NCBI RefSeq assembly: GCF_025961225.1
Contig: NZ_JAOQNG010000001.1
Location: 2,700,001 to 2,764,000 of the forward strand
Source: Azospirillum canadense
GTDB lineage: Bacteria; Pseudomonadota; Alphaproteobacteria; Azospirillales; Azospirillaceae
Length of the DNA: 64,000 bases
Reading direction: 5' to 3'
The notes beneath the pieces were generated by a model. It was not told where the DNA came from. It saw only the letters and a program-made list of their open reading frames with translations, and searched no databases. This document shows positions 28,868 through 38,076 of the stretch, piece after piece; the first letter of the stretch is position 1, and each line of letters opens with the position of its first letter. A program made the position numbers and the translations under genes.

Positions 28868-30129
28868 CCGGGGCGGCGGTGGCGGGCTCAAACGCCGTGG
28901 AGCAGGAAGACCGGGCTCTGGAAGACCGGCCTGCCACAGCCGATTGCCACATCTTGGTGGTCGACGACACCGACTTCAACCGCACCCTGATCGGGGCGCT
29001 GCTGACCGAGGCGGGCTTCCACGACATTGCTTACGCCAAGGACGGGTTCGACGCGCTTTCGCAGATCGCGGCGCGCACACCGGATCTGGTGATCCTGGAC
29101 ATCATGATGCCGGGCATGGACGGGTTCGAGGTCTGCCGGCGCCTGCGCGCCGACCACGCCTACGCCGACCTGCCGGTGCTGGTGCAGACCGCCCTGTCAT
29201 CCAGCGACGACCGCAACAAGGCCTTCGCCGCCGGCACCACCGACCTGATCTCCAAGCCGCTGGACCGGGCGGAGCTGCTGGCCCGCGTGCGCATCCACCT
29301 GGAAAACCGCGTCCTGATCCGCGACCTGCAGTGCTACCGCGCGCGCGTGGAGGGGGAACTGGCGATGGCGCGGTCCATGCACGACCACCTGCTGCCCTCC
29401 CCCGCGCTGCGCGCTGCGCTGAAGGGCAGCGCCGGGGTGGACCTCCGCTCCCACATCCTGCTGTCGTCCGACATGGGCGGGGACCTCTGGGGCGTCCTGC
29501 CGCTGGACGCCGGGCGCTTCGGCGTGTTCCTGCTCGATATGGCCGGGCGCGGCGTGTCGGCGGCGCTGAACGCCTTCCGTATGCACACGCTGATCCACGA
29601 ACTGGCGCCGACGCTGGGCGACCGGCCAGACGCCTTCCTGGCGGAGCTGAACGACCGCGCCGTCAGCCTGCTGGAGTTGGGGGAACACGCGACGGTCATC
29701 TACGGCGTCGTGGACAGCACCGCCGGGCGCTTCACCTACGCCGCGGCGGCGGCGACCCACCCCCTGGTGATCCCGCCCGGCGGAGCGGCGCTGTTGTTCG
29801 GCAACGCAACAGGCCTGCCGGTGGGCATCACCGCAGGCAACCGCTACGACGCGTGCACGCTGCCCTTCCCGCCCGGCGCCCGGCTCGCGCTCTATTCGAA
29901 CGCCGTGCTCGACGCGCTCAGCGATGAGCCGGTCGATGACGGGAATAATGACGGGAACGATGGTGACGATCGCCCGGCCTTCGATCGCAAGGTCATGGCG
30001 GCGGTGAGCGTTGCGGGAGACGACGGCGACGCCTTCGCGACCCTCACCGCGGCGTTGGCTGCGGCGCTGGGGGAAACGCCGCCGGACGACCACACGCTCG
30101 TCTGGATCGAGCGCGGGGCGGCGGCATGA
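28864..30129 (+). CDS. Receiver-PP2C (RsbU/SpoIIE-like) protein with altered phosphatase motif
   Basis: This 421-residue protein joins a receiver domain (phospho-Asp in LVILDIMMPGMDGF) through a helical linker to a PP2C-type phosphatase domain. Asp207 in MGGDLWG and the Asp in LLDMAGRGVSAALN are kept, as is the final PPDDHTL. However, the YSDG-type motif reads YSNAV with Asn346 in place of the metal-binding Asp. A 20-residue Asp/Asn/Gly-rich insert follows. It may therefore be a weak or inactive phosphatase. The start overlaps the kinase stop by four bases. Confidence 0.85.
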   Translation: MTGAAVAGSNAVEQEDRALEDRPATADCHILVVDDTDFNRTLIGALLTEAGFHDIAYAKDGFDALSQIAARTPDLVILDIMMPGMDGFEVCRRLRADHAYADLPVLVQTALSSSDDRNKAFAAGTTDLISKPLDRAELLARVRIHLENRVLIRDLQCYRARVEGELAMARSMHDHLLPSPALRAALKGSAGVDLRSHILLSSDMGGDLWGVLPLDAGRFGVFLLDMAGRGVSAALNAFRMHTLIHELAPTLGDRPDAFLAELNDRAVSLLELGEHATVIYGVVDSTAGRFTYAAAAATHPLVIPPGGAALLFGNATGLPVGITAGNRYDACTLPFPPGARLALYSNAVLDALSDEPVDDGNNDGNDGDDRPAFDRKVMAAVSVAGDDGDAFATLTAALAAALGETPPDDHTLVWIERGAAA

Positions 30130-31301
30130 ACGACCATCCCGGCCCCGCCCCAATCCTGGAAAACGCGCGCGTGATGGTGGTCGACGACAACCGCGTCAAC
30201 CGTCACCTGCTGCTCGCCCTGCTGGAACGCGGCGGCGTCCGGCACATCGAAATGGCCGAGGACGGCAACGACGCGCTGGCCCGCATGGAACAGTTCCGGC
30301 CGGACATGATCCTGCTGGACCTGATGATGCCGAACCTGGACGGGTTCGAGATGTGCCGGCGCCTGCGCGCCGACCCGACCTGGAAGGATCTGCCCGTGCT
30401 GGTGCAGTCCAGCCTGAACCGGGCGGAGGACCGCGCCAAGGCCTTCGCCGCCGGGGCGACCGACTACGTCACCAAGCCGATCAACGCCGTGGAACTGCTG
30501 GCGCGCGTGCGCATCCACCTGCAGAACCGGGCGCTGCTGCACGACCTGCGGATGTTCCGCGAGCGCACGGAAACCGAACTGGCGCTCGCCCGCAAGATGC
30601 AGGAACGGCTGCTGCCGACGCCGGACCGCCTTGCGGAGCTGGAAACCTCCACCGGCGTGCGCATCCACGCCCATTTTGCGCCGTCGTCGGAGCTGGGCGG
30701 GGACTTCTGGGATCTGCGGATCGACGGCCGGGGCCGGCCCGTCGTGACGATGGTGGACTTTTCCGGCCATGGCGTCGGGGCGGCGCTGAACACCTTCCGC
30801 CTGCACGCCATCGGGCAGCAGATGGACTTCTCCGACTTTTCGCCCGCCGCCTTCCTGGCCACGGTCAACAAGCGCCTGTGCGCGCTGCTGCCGAACGGGC
30901 AGTTCGCGACGATGCTGGCCGGAGTGGTCGATCTGGAGGAGAACCGCTTCGTCTACGCGTCGGCCGGCGCGACGCGGCCGATGCTGTGGGCGCCGGGCGA
31001 CGCCGAACCGACGCTGGTCGACAGCGCCGGCCTGCCGCTCGGCCTGCTGTCCTCCGCGACGTACGAGGAGCGCTCCGCCCCGCTGCCGGCGGGCGGACGG
31101 CTGTTCCTCTATTCCGACGGCGCCATCGAGATCCCGGTCGGCAACGACGTGCTGGACGAACCCGGCCTCGCCTCCATGGTCGCCGCGCGGATCGGCGAGA
31201 CGGACGACCGGCGCTTCCTCGACGGCATCCTCGACGCGCTGCGCGCCACCGGCCCCATCGACGATGACCTCACCGCCCTGGTGCTGACGCGGACGGGGTG
31301 A
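30126..31301 (+). CDS. Receiver-PP2C (RsbU/SpoIIE-like) phosphatase
   Basis: This 391-residue protein has an N-terminal receiver (phospho-Asp in ILLDLMMPNLDGF, switch region QSSLNRAED) and a C-terminal PP2C domain. All motifs are intact: LGGDFWDL, MVDFSGHGVGAALN, YSDGAIE and DDDLTALV. Phosphorylation of the receiver would control removal of phosphate from a STAS partner. It overlaps its upstream paralogue by four bases (ATGA) and the pair probably arose by tandem duplication. Confidence 0.88.
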   Translation: MNDHPGPAPILENARVMVVDDNRVNRHLLLALLERGGVRHIEMAEDGNDALARMEQFRPDMILLDLMMPNLDGFEMCRRLRADPTWKDLPVLVQSSLNRAEDRAKAFAAGATDYVTKPINAVELLARVRIHLQNRALLHDLRMFRERTETELALARKMQERLLPTPDRLAELETSTGVRIHAHFAPSSELGGDFWDLRIDGRGRPVVTMVDFSGHGVGAALNTFRLHAIGQQMDFSDFSPAAFLATVNKRLCALLPNGQFATMLAGVVDLEENRFVYASAGATRPMLWAPGDAEPTLVDSAGLPLGLLSSATYEERSAPLPAGGRLFLYSDGAIEIPVGNDVLDEPGLASMVAARIGETDDRRFLDGILDALRATGPIDDDLTALVLTRTG

Positions 31302-31327
31302 GCGGTTGACGACGTCCTGCGAACCCC

Positions 31328-31966
31328 ATGCACATCTTCTGTGACGAATCCGGCGGGACCGGACGGGACGACAGTCTGTTCCTCGTCGCCGCGGTGGCGC
31401 TGTCCGCGGACGAGGCCACGCGCATCATGAAGAAGTTCCGCAAGGCCACAGGACTGCGCGGCGAGGTCAAGGGCAGCCGGTTGACGGACAAACACCGGAA
31501 GATCTTCTTCGATTTGCTGGACCGAAGCCCATGGCCGCAGGCGAGCGTCGTCTTTTGCCGAGGGTTGGACCAGATTGGCAGTTGGGCGCTCGCCGCGTTG
31601 GACGACCATGAGCTGTGGGCCGAGTTGGTCATCGAGAGCACGCTCTGGCTTGGCGAAAGGTCCACCATCGCCATCTCCGCCGACCGGCGGTACAACGGCG
31701 CGCGGCAGCACGGCGTTCATGACTCCATCGTTGCCGGCCTCTCAGGCCGCACGCGGGCGAACCGCGTCACCGTGCAATTCGTCGACAGCCAAGCCAGCGA
31801 TGGCGTGCAGATCGCCGACATCATCGCGAACACGGCTTATCGGGACATACCAACCCTATGGATCGGGGAAAAATCCGAAAGGTCGTCCACCACAGCGAAA
31901 ATCGCGATACGGCCGGTTGAGCTGAAGGCCAGGCGCCCGCAATGGCTCGAACTCGAAGCAAGCTGA
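31328..31966 (+). CDS. DUF3800 family protein
   Basis: This 212-residue protein begins MHIFCDESGGTGRDDSLF, with the Asp-Glu-Ser start of DUF3800. Near the end it has VDSQASDGVQIADIIANTA, the other conserved acidic block. The family is predicted to adopt an RNase H-like fold and often travels with mobile or defence genes, but its function is unknown. It is the only gene of this type in the signalling island and has a lower GC content by eye than its neighbours. It follows the PP2C gene by 26 bases without overlap. Confidence 0.75.
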   Translation: MHIFCDESGGTGRDDSLFLVAAVALSADEATRIMKKFRKATGLRGEVKGSRLTDKHRKIFFDLLDRSPWPQASVVFCRGLDQIGSWALAALDDHELWAELVIESTLWLGERSTIAISADRRYNGARQHGVHDSIVAGLSGRTRANRVTVQFVDSQASDGVQIADIIANTAYRDIPTLWIGEKSERSSTTAKIAIRPVELKARRPQWLELEAS

Positions 31967-31967
31967 A

Positions 31968-31997
31968 ACCAAAAGAGCCGTCCCGAAGGACGGCTCT
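31968..31997 (-). terminator. Intrinsic terminator of the candidate ncRNA
   Basis: A 10-bp perfect stem (31974-31983 with 31988-31997) closes on a TTCG tetraloop in the minus-strand reading and is followed by TTTTGGTTT. The T-run lies only on the minus-strand side, so it serves minus-strand transcripts. Confidence 0.8.
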
Positions 31998-32110
31998 GAT
32001 TGGGAGTCGGCACACCGACGATGGTCCTGCCTCAAGTCACTAGCGGGGCCATACAGCCCCTCCTTAGCGGGCGACGGTTGCGGTGCTTGCGCACGCTTAC
32101 CACGACACCC
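31970..32110 (-). ncRNA. Candidate structured small RNA of about 140 nt
   Basis: Between DUF3800 and cheC there is no gene but a complete minus-strand transcription unit: a good promoter (32115-32144), a likely start at 32108-32111 and an intrinsic terminator. The 5' GGGGUGUCG can pair with CGACUCCC near the end, allowing one bulged U. Internal hairpins include GUGC-GCAA-GCAC and GGGGC-UGUAUG-GCCCC. It lacks the GGAAGGnAGCAGC core of SRP RNA and the TpsiC-like arm of tmRNA. Its size fits a 6S-type RNA, but I could not identify a family. It could alternatively be a regulatory 3' RNA of cheC. Confidence 0.6.
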
Positions 32111-32114
32111 CTTG

Positions 32115-32144
32115 AAGATAGGCCCAGGGCCGCCCCTTCGTCAA
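32115..32144 (-). promoter_or_regulatory. Sigma-70-type promoter of the candidate ncRNA
   Basis: On the minus strand TTGACG (32144-32139) and TATCTT (32120-32115) are separated by 18 bases. This is among the best -35/-10 matches I saw in the window. It lies just after the cheC stop codon and directs transcription away from cheC toward the hairpin terminator. Confidence 0.6.
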
Positions 32145-32151
32145 GGCAGCC

Positions 32152-32766
32152 TCAAAGACTCGCCAGCGCCTTCCGGATGGCCTCGCGGAAGCCGTCGAGG
32201 GAGGCGATGTTCAGCAGAAACAGCACTTGGCCGCAGGCGTCGCCCGTGGCCAGCGCGACGTCGATGCGCACGAACAGGATTGGGTCTTCGTCGGCAGCGC
32301 CGATGATCTCCGCCGGCTGGCCGGTGCAGCAGCAGGGCAGCGCGCCGGAAACCTCGCTCTCCACAAGGTTCGACAGGCTGGCGAGGCAGCCGTTCAGGAT
32401 GATGTTGCCGATCTCCGTCAGCGCGTCCAGCTCGACCTCGCCCGGCGCGCTGGCGGCCGGATCCACGGGCATCACGCGCCCGACCAGGGCGAGCGTCCCG
32501 CGTTCCGGAAAGATCAGCATCGCCTGGCCGGTGAAGGGACCGCTGAAGTCCCCCTGCACCGCGCAGACGCGCGCGGCGGCATCGGCGTCGAATTCGTGGG
32601 CGATGCGGGAACGGCTGGACACCGACAAGGAGGGCACCGACAGTTGGACCTCCTCGCCGATCATGTCGCCGAGGGCGGCGGCCGACTGTCCCATGCCGAT
32701 GTTGAACAACTCGGCGATCGCGTCGGCCTCGTCGGGGTCGAGGGAGAGCAGCGGCATGGCGATCAC
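32152..32766 (-). CDS. CheC/CheX-like chemotaxis phosphatase
   Basis: This 204-residue protein has the two CheC active-site helices: AIAELFNIGMGQSAAAL near residue 20 and ALTEIGNIILNGCLASL near residue 120, each with the E-x-x-N pattern. CheC proteins dephosphorylate CheY and may bind CheD. A CCC triplet near residue 145 is unusual. GTG at 32766 overlaps the stop of the receiver gene upstream (GTGA), so the two are translationally coupled and likely function together. Confidence 0.82.
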   Translation of the reverse strand: MIAMPLLSLDPDEADAIAELFNIGMGQSAAALGDMIGEEVQLSVPSLSVSSRSRIAHEFDADAAARVCAVQGDFSGPFTGQAMLIFPERGTLALVGRVMPVDPAASAPGEVELDALTEIGNIILNGCLASLSNLVESEVSGALPCCCTGQPAEIIGAADEDPILFVRIDVALATGDACGQVLFLLNIASLDGFREAIRKALASL

Positions 32767-33122
32767 TGCCCCGCCGCGGCCAGGAACTCGCGGATCTTGT
32801 CGGAGGTGATGGGCTTCGGAATGAACCGGCAGCCGAGCGCCTCCGCCTTCTTTCTCAAGGCGTCCTGCACGTTGGCGGTCAGGATGCCGATGGTCAGGCC
32901 GGGGAACAGCTCCTTCAGCTTCGCGGACAGGGTCAGCCCGTCCATCCCCGGCATGTTGTAGTCCACGATCGCCGCCACCGGGACGGCTTCGCCCAGCTTG
33001 CCCAGCGCCTCGTCGCCGCCGGCCGCCGACAGGATGGTCCAGTCCGGCCGAAGCGAGGCGATCACGCTGCCGACCATGTCCCTGGCGAGACGGCTGTCGT
33101 CGACGATCAAAACTGTGGTCAT
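32763..33122 (-). CDS. Single-domain response regulator (CheY-like)
   Basis: This 119-residue receiver has acidic residues in LIVDDSRLARDM, the phospho-Asp in AIVDYNMPGMDGL, a Thr switch in GILTANVQ and the Lys in FIPKPITSDK. It carries no output domain. It is co-translated with the CheC-like phosphatase, its likely regulator. It begins MTTVLIVDDSR at the usual position for such proteins. Confidence 0.9.
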   Translation of the reverse strand: MTTVLIVDDSRLARDMVGSVIASLRPDWTILSAAGGDEALGKLGEAVPVAAIVDYNMPGMDGLTLSAKLKELFPGLTIGILTANVQDALRKKAEALGCRFIPKPITSDKIREFLAAAGQ

Positions 33123-33238
33123 TCCGGGCCTGGTCCGTGAAGATTGCGTGCGGTGCAGGGTCTTTTTACCCCAAATGGATTTGCCGCCTCAAGCCGCGGC
33201 TTCCCGCACCGTCGGCGGCGCCCTATGCTGGCGGCGCC

Positions 33239-33712
33239 ATGACCCCACCCCTCCACGCCACGCGGCGGAACGAGCCATTTCGCGTCGTGCTCGACACCAA
33301 CATCCTCGTCGCCTTCGCCCTGCTTGGCGATGAGGTTCCGCGGCGCAACCTCGCGATCCGGGACTGTGTCGCGGCGGTGCGGGCGCAGGGTCGGCTGTTC
33401 GCCTCGGACGCCACGCTGGCGGAACTGCGCGTCGTGCTGATGCGGCCGACGTTCGACCGGTACAAGCCGGCAGACCAGCGCGAGGCCTTCCTGGCGGTCC
33501 TGGAGGCGGAGATCTGCCGGCTGGCGTCCGTGCCCGACGTCCGGCTGTGCCGCGATCCGGAGGACGACATGTTCCTCGCCGTGGCGTTGGCCGCCGACGC
33601 CGACTGGCTCGTCACGGTGGACCGGCAGCTCCTGTCCGTGCGCAGCGTCGGCCGCACGCGCATCCTCCGCCCGGAGCGGCTGCTGGAACAGCTGTCGGCG
33701 CAGGCCATCTGA
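33239..33712 (+). CDS. PIN-domain protein, putative toxin component
   Basis: This 157-residue protein has the PIN nuclease pattern: VVLDTNILVAFAL (first Asp), DATLAELRVVL (Glu), CRDPEDDMFLAVALAADADWLVTVDRQLL (C-terminal acidic residues). It resembles the COG1569-type putative toxin family. No small antitoxin gene directly precedes or follows it, so it may be solitary or act with a distant partner. The ATG at 33239 begins after a 116-base gap from the divergent receiver gene. Confidence 0.82.
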   Translation: MTPPLHATRRNEPFRVVLDTNILVAFALLGDEVPRRNLAIRDCVAAVRAQGRLFASDATLAELRVVLMRPTFDRYKPADQREAFLAVLEAEICRLASVPDVRLCRDPEDDMFLAVALAADADWLVTVDRQLLSVRSVGRTRILRPERLLEQLSAQAI

Positions 33713-33754
33713 TCGGACCGGGCACGGCCAAGCGGGTGAGTTCGCACTTTGTGC

Positions 33755-33782
33755 TCGACAAGCCGGTCTCGTTCCATAGAAT
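33755..33782 (+). promoter_or_regulatory. Candidate promoter upstream of the tandem repeats
   Basis: TCGACA (33755-33760) and TAGAAT (33777-33782) lie 16 bases apart. A transcript from here would start near 33789 and include the four tandem repeats in its leader before the hypothetical gene at 33883. Confidence 0.4.
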
Positions 33783-33809
33783 GAACAGAGAACACTTCGC
33801 AAACCGCGG

Positions 33810-33865
33810 GTGAACAGTTTCGCGTGAACCGTTTTGTGTGACGAGTTTCGTGTGAACAGCGGGTA
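33810..33865 (+). repeat. Four tandem 14-bp degenerate repeats
   Basis: Four head-to-tail 14-base units start at 33810, 33824, 33838 and 33852, with consensus GTGAACAGTTTCGT. Each unit starts with GTGA; the last diverges in its second half. The array ends 17 bases before the ATG of the hypothetical gene. Fourteen-base spacing does not match an integral helical turn, so it may act in RNA or as stacked binding sites. Confidence 0.75.
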
Positions 33866-33882
33866 ATCGGCGGGTGAGTCGG

Positions 33883-34308
33883 ATGAGCACGCAACCCCTT
33901 CTGTTTGACAGCCTGCCCGAAACGGAACGGGCGCGCAAACCGGCCCGCCGGTCGCGCGCCACCACGGTCGCCGAGCCGATGGCCGTCGACGTGGTGCGCG
34001 AGGCCGTGGCGACGCTTCCGGCGGCCGGCCCGTCCACAATCCCCATGGCGCTCGTTCCGCCCACCGCCCCGGTGGAGCAGCCCTTTGACCCCGCCGCCCT
34101 GACCAACGCGGAACTGCGCGCGCTGGTCCAGGCCTTGCCGGACCAGAAGCTCGCCCATCTCCTGGCCGAGTCGGCCCGCGAGTTGAAGCGGCGCGTCGCC
34201 CCGGATGGGTGGGAAGAGGACGCCGAGTCCGGCCCCTTCGAACCGAATCCGATCCTGCTGCGCGCGGCGCGCCAGACGGTCGGGGAACTGTCCGGAGATG
34301 ATAGTTAG
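33883..34308 (+). CDS. Hypothetical protein, low complexity N-terminus
   Basis: I do not recognise this 141-residue protein. Residues 1-70 are rich in Pro, Ala, Arg and Thr and look disordered. Residues 75-115 (ALTNAELRALVQALPDQKLAHLLAESARELKRRV) look helical, and the tail is acidic. A GTG at 33874 is also in frame. The gene stands alone behind tandem repeats and a candidate promoter. Nothing links it to the PIN gene except position. Confidence 0.6.
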   Translation: MSTQPLLFDSLPETERARKPARRSRATTVAEPMAVDVVREAVATLPAAGPSTIPMALVPPTAPVEQPFDPAALTNAELRALVQALPDQKLAHLLAESARELKRRVAPDGWEEDAESGPFEPNPILLRAARQTVGELSGDDS

Positions 34309-34564
34309 CCCATCCAACATTTCCGCTTTCATGACCTTCGGCGTGGGAAAGTTTACGCGACAAGACACGCCCAAATGTGCAATCATGTGTCCGTAACCTA
34401 GCCTGTGCCGTGTCCCCTTGGGGGCCACCGTCGGGCTGGGCAGAGGGCCGCTCCGGAGCCGCCTTTCGCGAGCCATTCCGCGCGGTCCGCTGGTCGGATC
34501 CGTCGTGACTCCGCCCCATGGGACGGGGAACGCTCGGGCCGCACAGGCTGCGGGGGAGGAAGCG

Positions 34565-35149
34565 TTGGATTGGATCACCTGGCTGCAGGATTGGGGCAAC
34601 GCCTTTTATCCGCTGGCCTTCGCGTGGGCGTTCTTCGAAGGCGAAACCTTCGTCATTTTCGGCGGCATGGGTGCACACCTCGGCATCGTCAACCTGTACT
34701 GGCTGGTTGGCGCGGTCTGGATCGGCAGCTTCCTCGGTGACCAGTGCTACTTCTGGCTCGGCCGCAAATGGGGCGGCAAGGCGCTTGCCCGCTTTCCGGC
34801 CTGCGAGGCGCGCGCCGCGCGCGTGCTGCAATGGCTGGAAGATTACGGAGTCGGTTTCATACTAGTATTCCGTTTCCTGTACGGCGTGCGGAACATCGCG
34901 TCCGTCGCCGTCGGCACCTCGCGCATGCCCTGGCGCAAGTTCCTGTTCTGGAACTTCCTCGCCGCCGGCATCTGGGCGTGCAGCTTTGCCGGGGCCGGCT
35001 ACATGTTCGGCGAGGCTGCCGCCGCGATCGGCGAGAACGGCCCGAAGGTCCTGCTGCTCATCGCGCTGGGCATCGGCGGCCTGTTCTTCACGCTGAAGAG
35101 CGTCATGTGGGTGCGGCGCCGTGTCGCGGCGTCGGAGACCCAGGCCTGA
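34565..35149 (+). CDS. DedA family membrane protein
   Basis: This 194-residue inner-membrane protein has about four or five hydrophobic segments. The DedA/SNARE-associated signature runs through FAWAFFEGETFVIFGG, GSFLGDQCYFWLGRKWG and FILVFRFLYGVRNIASVAVG. DedA proteins are linked to lipid carrier recycling and membrane homeostasis. I chose TTG at 34565 because GGGGGAGGA precedes it by six bases and it gives the family length; the in-frame sequence before it looks non-coding. It converges on the fliGMN gene with a shared terminator. Confidence 0.85.
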   Translation: MDWITWLQDWGNAFYPLAFAWAFFEGETFVIFGGMGAHLGIVNLYWLVGAVWIGSFLGDQCYFWLGRKWGGKALARFPACEARAARVLQWLEDYGVGFILVFRFLYGVRNIASVAVGTSRMPWRKFLFWNFLAAGIWACSFAGAGYMFGEAAAAIGENGPKVLLLIALGIGGLFFTLKSVMWVRRRVAASETQA

Positions 35150-35175
35150 ACCGGCCTCCGAAGGGCGATAAACAC

Positions 35176-35205
35176 AACGGCGGCTTCTTCCAGGAAGCCG
35201 CCGTT
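35176..35205. terminator. Bidirectional terminator between dedA and the FliG-M-N gene
   Basis: A 12-bp perfect stem (35176-35187 with 35194-35205) has a 6-base loop and a TTTT run on the plus side. It ends immediately before the stop codon of the minus-strand gene. Confidence 0.75.
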
Positions 35206-35206
35206 T

Positions 35207-36874
<1,668 letters not shown>

Positions 36875-36909
36875 GCTTGCCTCCGGGGCTTGGTTATGGA
36901 CGCTGGGTT

Positions 36910-38067
36910 TTATGGACGGCGGGCGATCCACACCGTCGTCAGGTCGTCGCGCAACGGCTGTTTCGTGCGGGCGTAGAAGTGGTCGAGCAGCGGGATCAGC
37001 GGCTGCGTTCGGTTGACCGCCAGGGCACCGCGCAGGACGTCCGGCACACCGTCCTGGCCGATCGGACCGTTCCCCTCGCCGCTGCACTCGATCAGCGCGT
37101 CGCTGTAGAGGAACAGGAAGCCCCCGCGCGGCAGGCGCAGGCTGCGGTCCACATACTTCGCCCGCCGCGAGGCGCCGAGCACCAGCCCCGCGCTGTCCAG
37201 CAGCCGGATGTCGCCGCCCACCCCCAGCACCGGGTTCGGCGCGCCCGCAGACGCGTAGGTCAGCGTGTCGGTGTGCAGGTCCAGGATGCCGAAGAAGGCG
37301 GTGGCGAACTGGCCCGTCGGCAGCACGTCCTTCAGCGCGCCGTTCAGGCCCGCCAGCCATTCCGACGGCGGGACGTGCTGCATGGGGAAACGGTCGATCA
37401 GCGTGTGCAGGCGGAAGGCGTTGATGGCCGCGGTGATGCCGTGCCCGGCGAAGTCGGCGATCAGGAAGGCCACACGGTTGTCGTCCAGCGGGTAGACGTT
37501 CCAGAAGTCGCCGCCCAGTTCCGACGAGGTCTCGAAATGGGCGTCCAGCACCAGTTCGTACCGTTCCGCGATGGCCTGCAGCCGCTTCGGTTCGGGCAGC
37601 AGCGACAACTGCATCGCCTGGGCGTGCTTCAGCTCCCGCTCCACCCGCTCGCGGAAGTTGGCGAGGTCGTTGAACAGCTTGCGCTTTTCCAGCTGGTGGC
37701 GGACGCGAGCCACGCATTCGCCGGGCTTGATCGGCTTGGAGATGAGGTCGCTGCCCCCCGCCTCGAAGCAGCGAACCTGCTCCTCGTCGCTGTCCAGCGC
37801 GGTCTGGAACAGCACGGGCAGCTCCTCGTGCGTCGCGCTGCGGCGCAGCTGGCGGCACATCTCCAGCCCGTCCATCACCGGCATGTTGACGTCGAGCAGG
37901 ATGAGGTCCGGCCGGAAGGACGCGACCTTGCGCAGCCCCTCCACCCCGTTCTCCGCGAATTCGATTTGCGTCAGGCCCGCGCGACGGATGATCAGGGCCA
38001 GCGACTTCCGATTGAACTCGTTATCGTCAACGATGAGGACGCGGCTGGCGGCGAGCGAAATGGCCAT
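36910..38067 (-). CDS. Receiver-PP2C (RsbU/SpoIIE-like) phosphatase
   Basis: This 385-residue protein has a receiver domain (VLIVDDNEFNRKSL, phospho-Asp in LILLDVNMPVMDG, Lys in DLISKPIKPGE), a helical linker and a PP2C domain with intact motifs LGGDFWNV, IADFAGHGITAAIN, YSDALIE and DDLTTV. It is a close paralogue of the two plus-strand copies at 28864-31301. It lies between the RsbW-type kinase (9 bases upstream) and the composite switch gene (35 bases downstream) and would dephosphorylate the STAS protein of this operon. Confidence 0.88.
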   Translation of the reverse strand: MAISLAASRVLIVDDNEFNRKSLALIIRRAGLTQIEFAENGVEGLRKVASFRPDLILLDVNMPVMDGLEMCRQLRRSATHEELPVLFQTALDSDEEQVRCFEAGGSDLISKPIKPGECVARVRHQLEKRKLFNDLANFRERVERELKHAQAMQLSLLPEPKRLQAIAERYELVLDAHFETSSELGGDFWNVYPLDDNRVAFLIADFAGHGITAAINAFRLHTLIDRFPMQHVPPSEWLAGLNGALKDVLPTGQFATAFFGILDLHTDTLTYASAGAPNPVLGVGGDIRLLDSAGLVLGASRRAKYVDRSLRLPRGGFLFLYSDALIECSGEGNGPIGQDGVPDVLRGALAVNRTQPLIPLLDHFYARTKQPLRDDLTTVWIARRP

Positions 38068-38076
38068 GGGGACCGG

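Noticed and set aside
31970..32110. SRP RNA or tmRNA identity for the candidate ncRNA
   Set aside because: The GGAAGG-type SRP core and the tmRNA acceptor/T-arm are absent on both strands. Only a generic ncRNA call is supported.
33770..33830. LexA (SOS) box in the region of GAAC repeats
   Set aside because: GAAC spacings are 3 or 10 bases, not the 7 expected of the alphaproteobacterial GTTC-N7-GTTC box.
33810..33865. CRISPR array
   Set aside because: Units are contiguous 14-mers with no spacers, and no cas genes are nearby.
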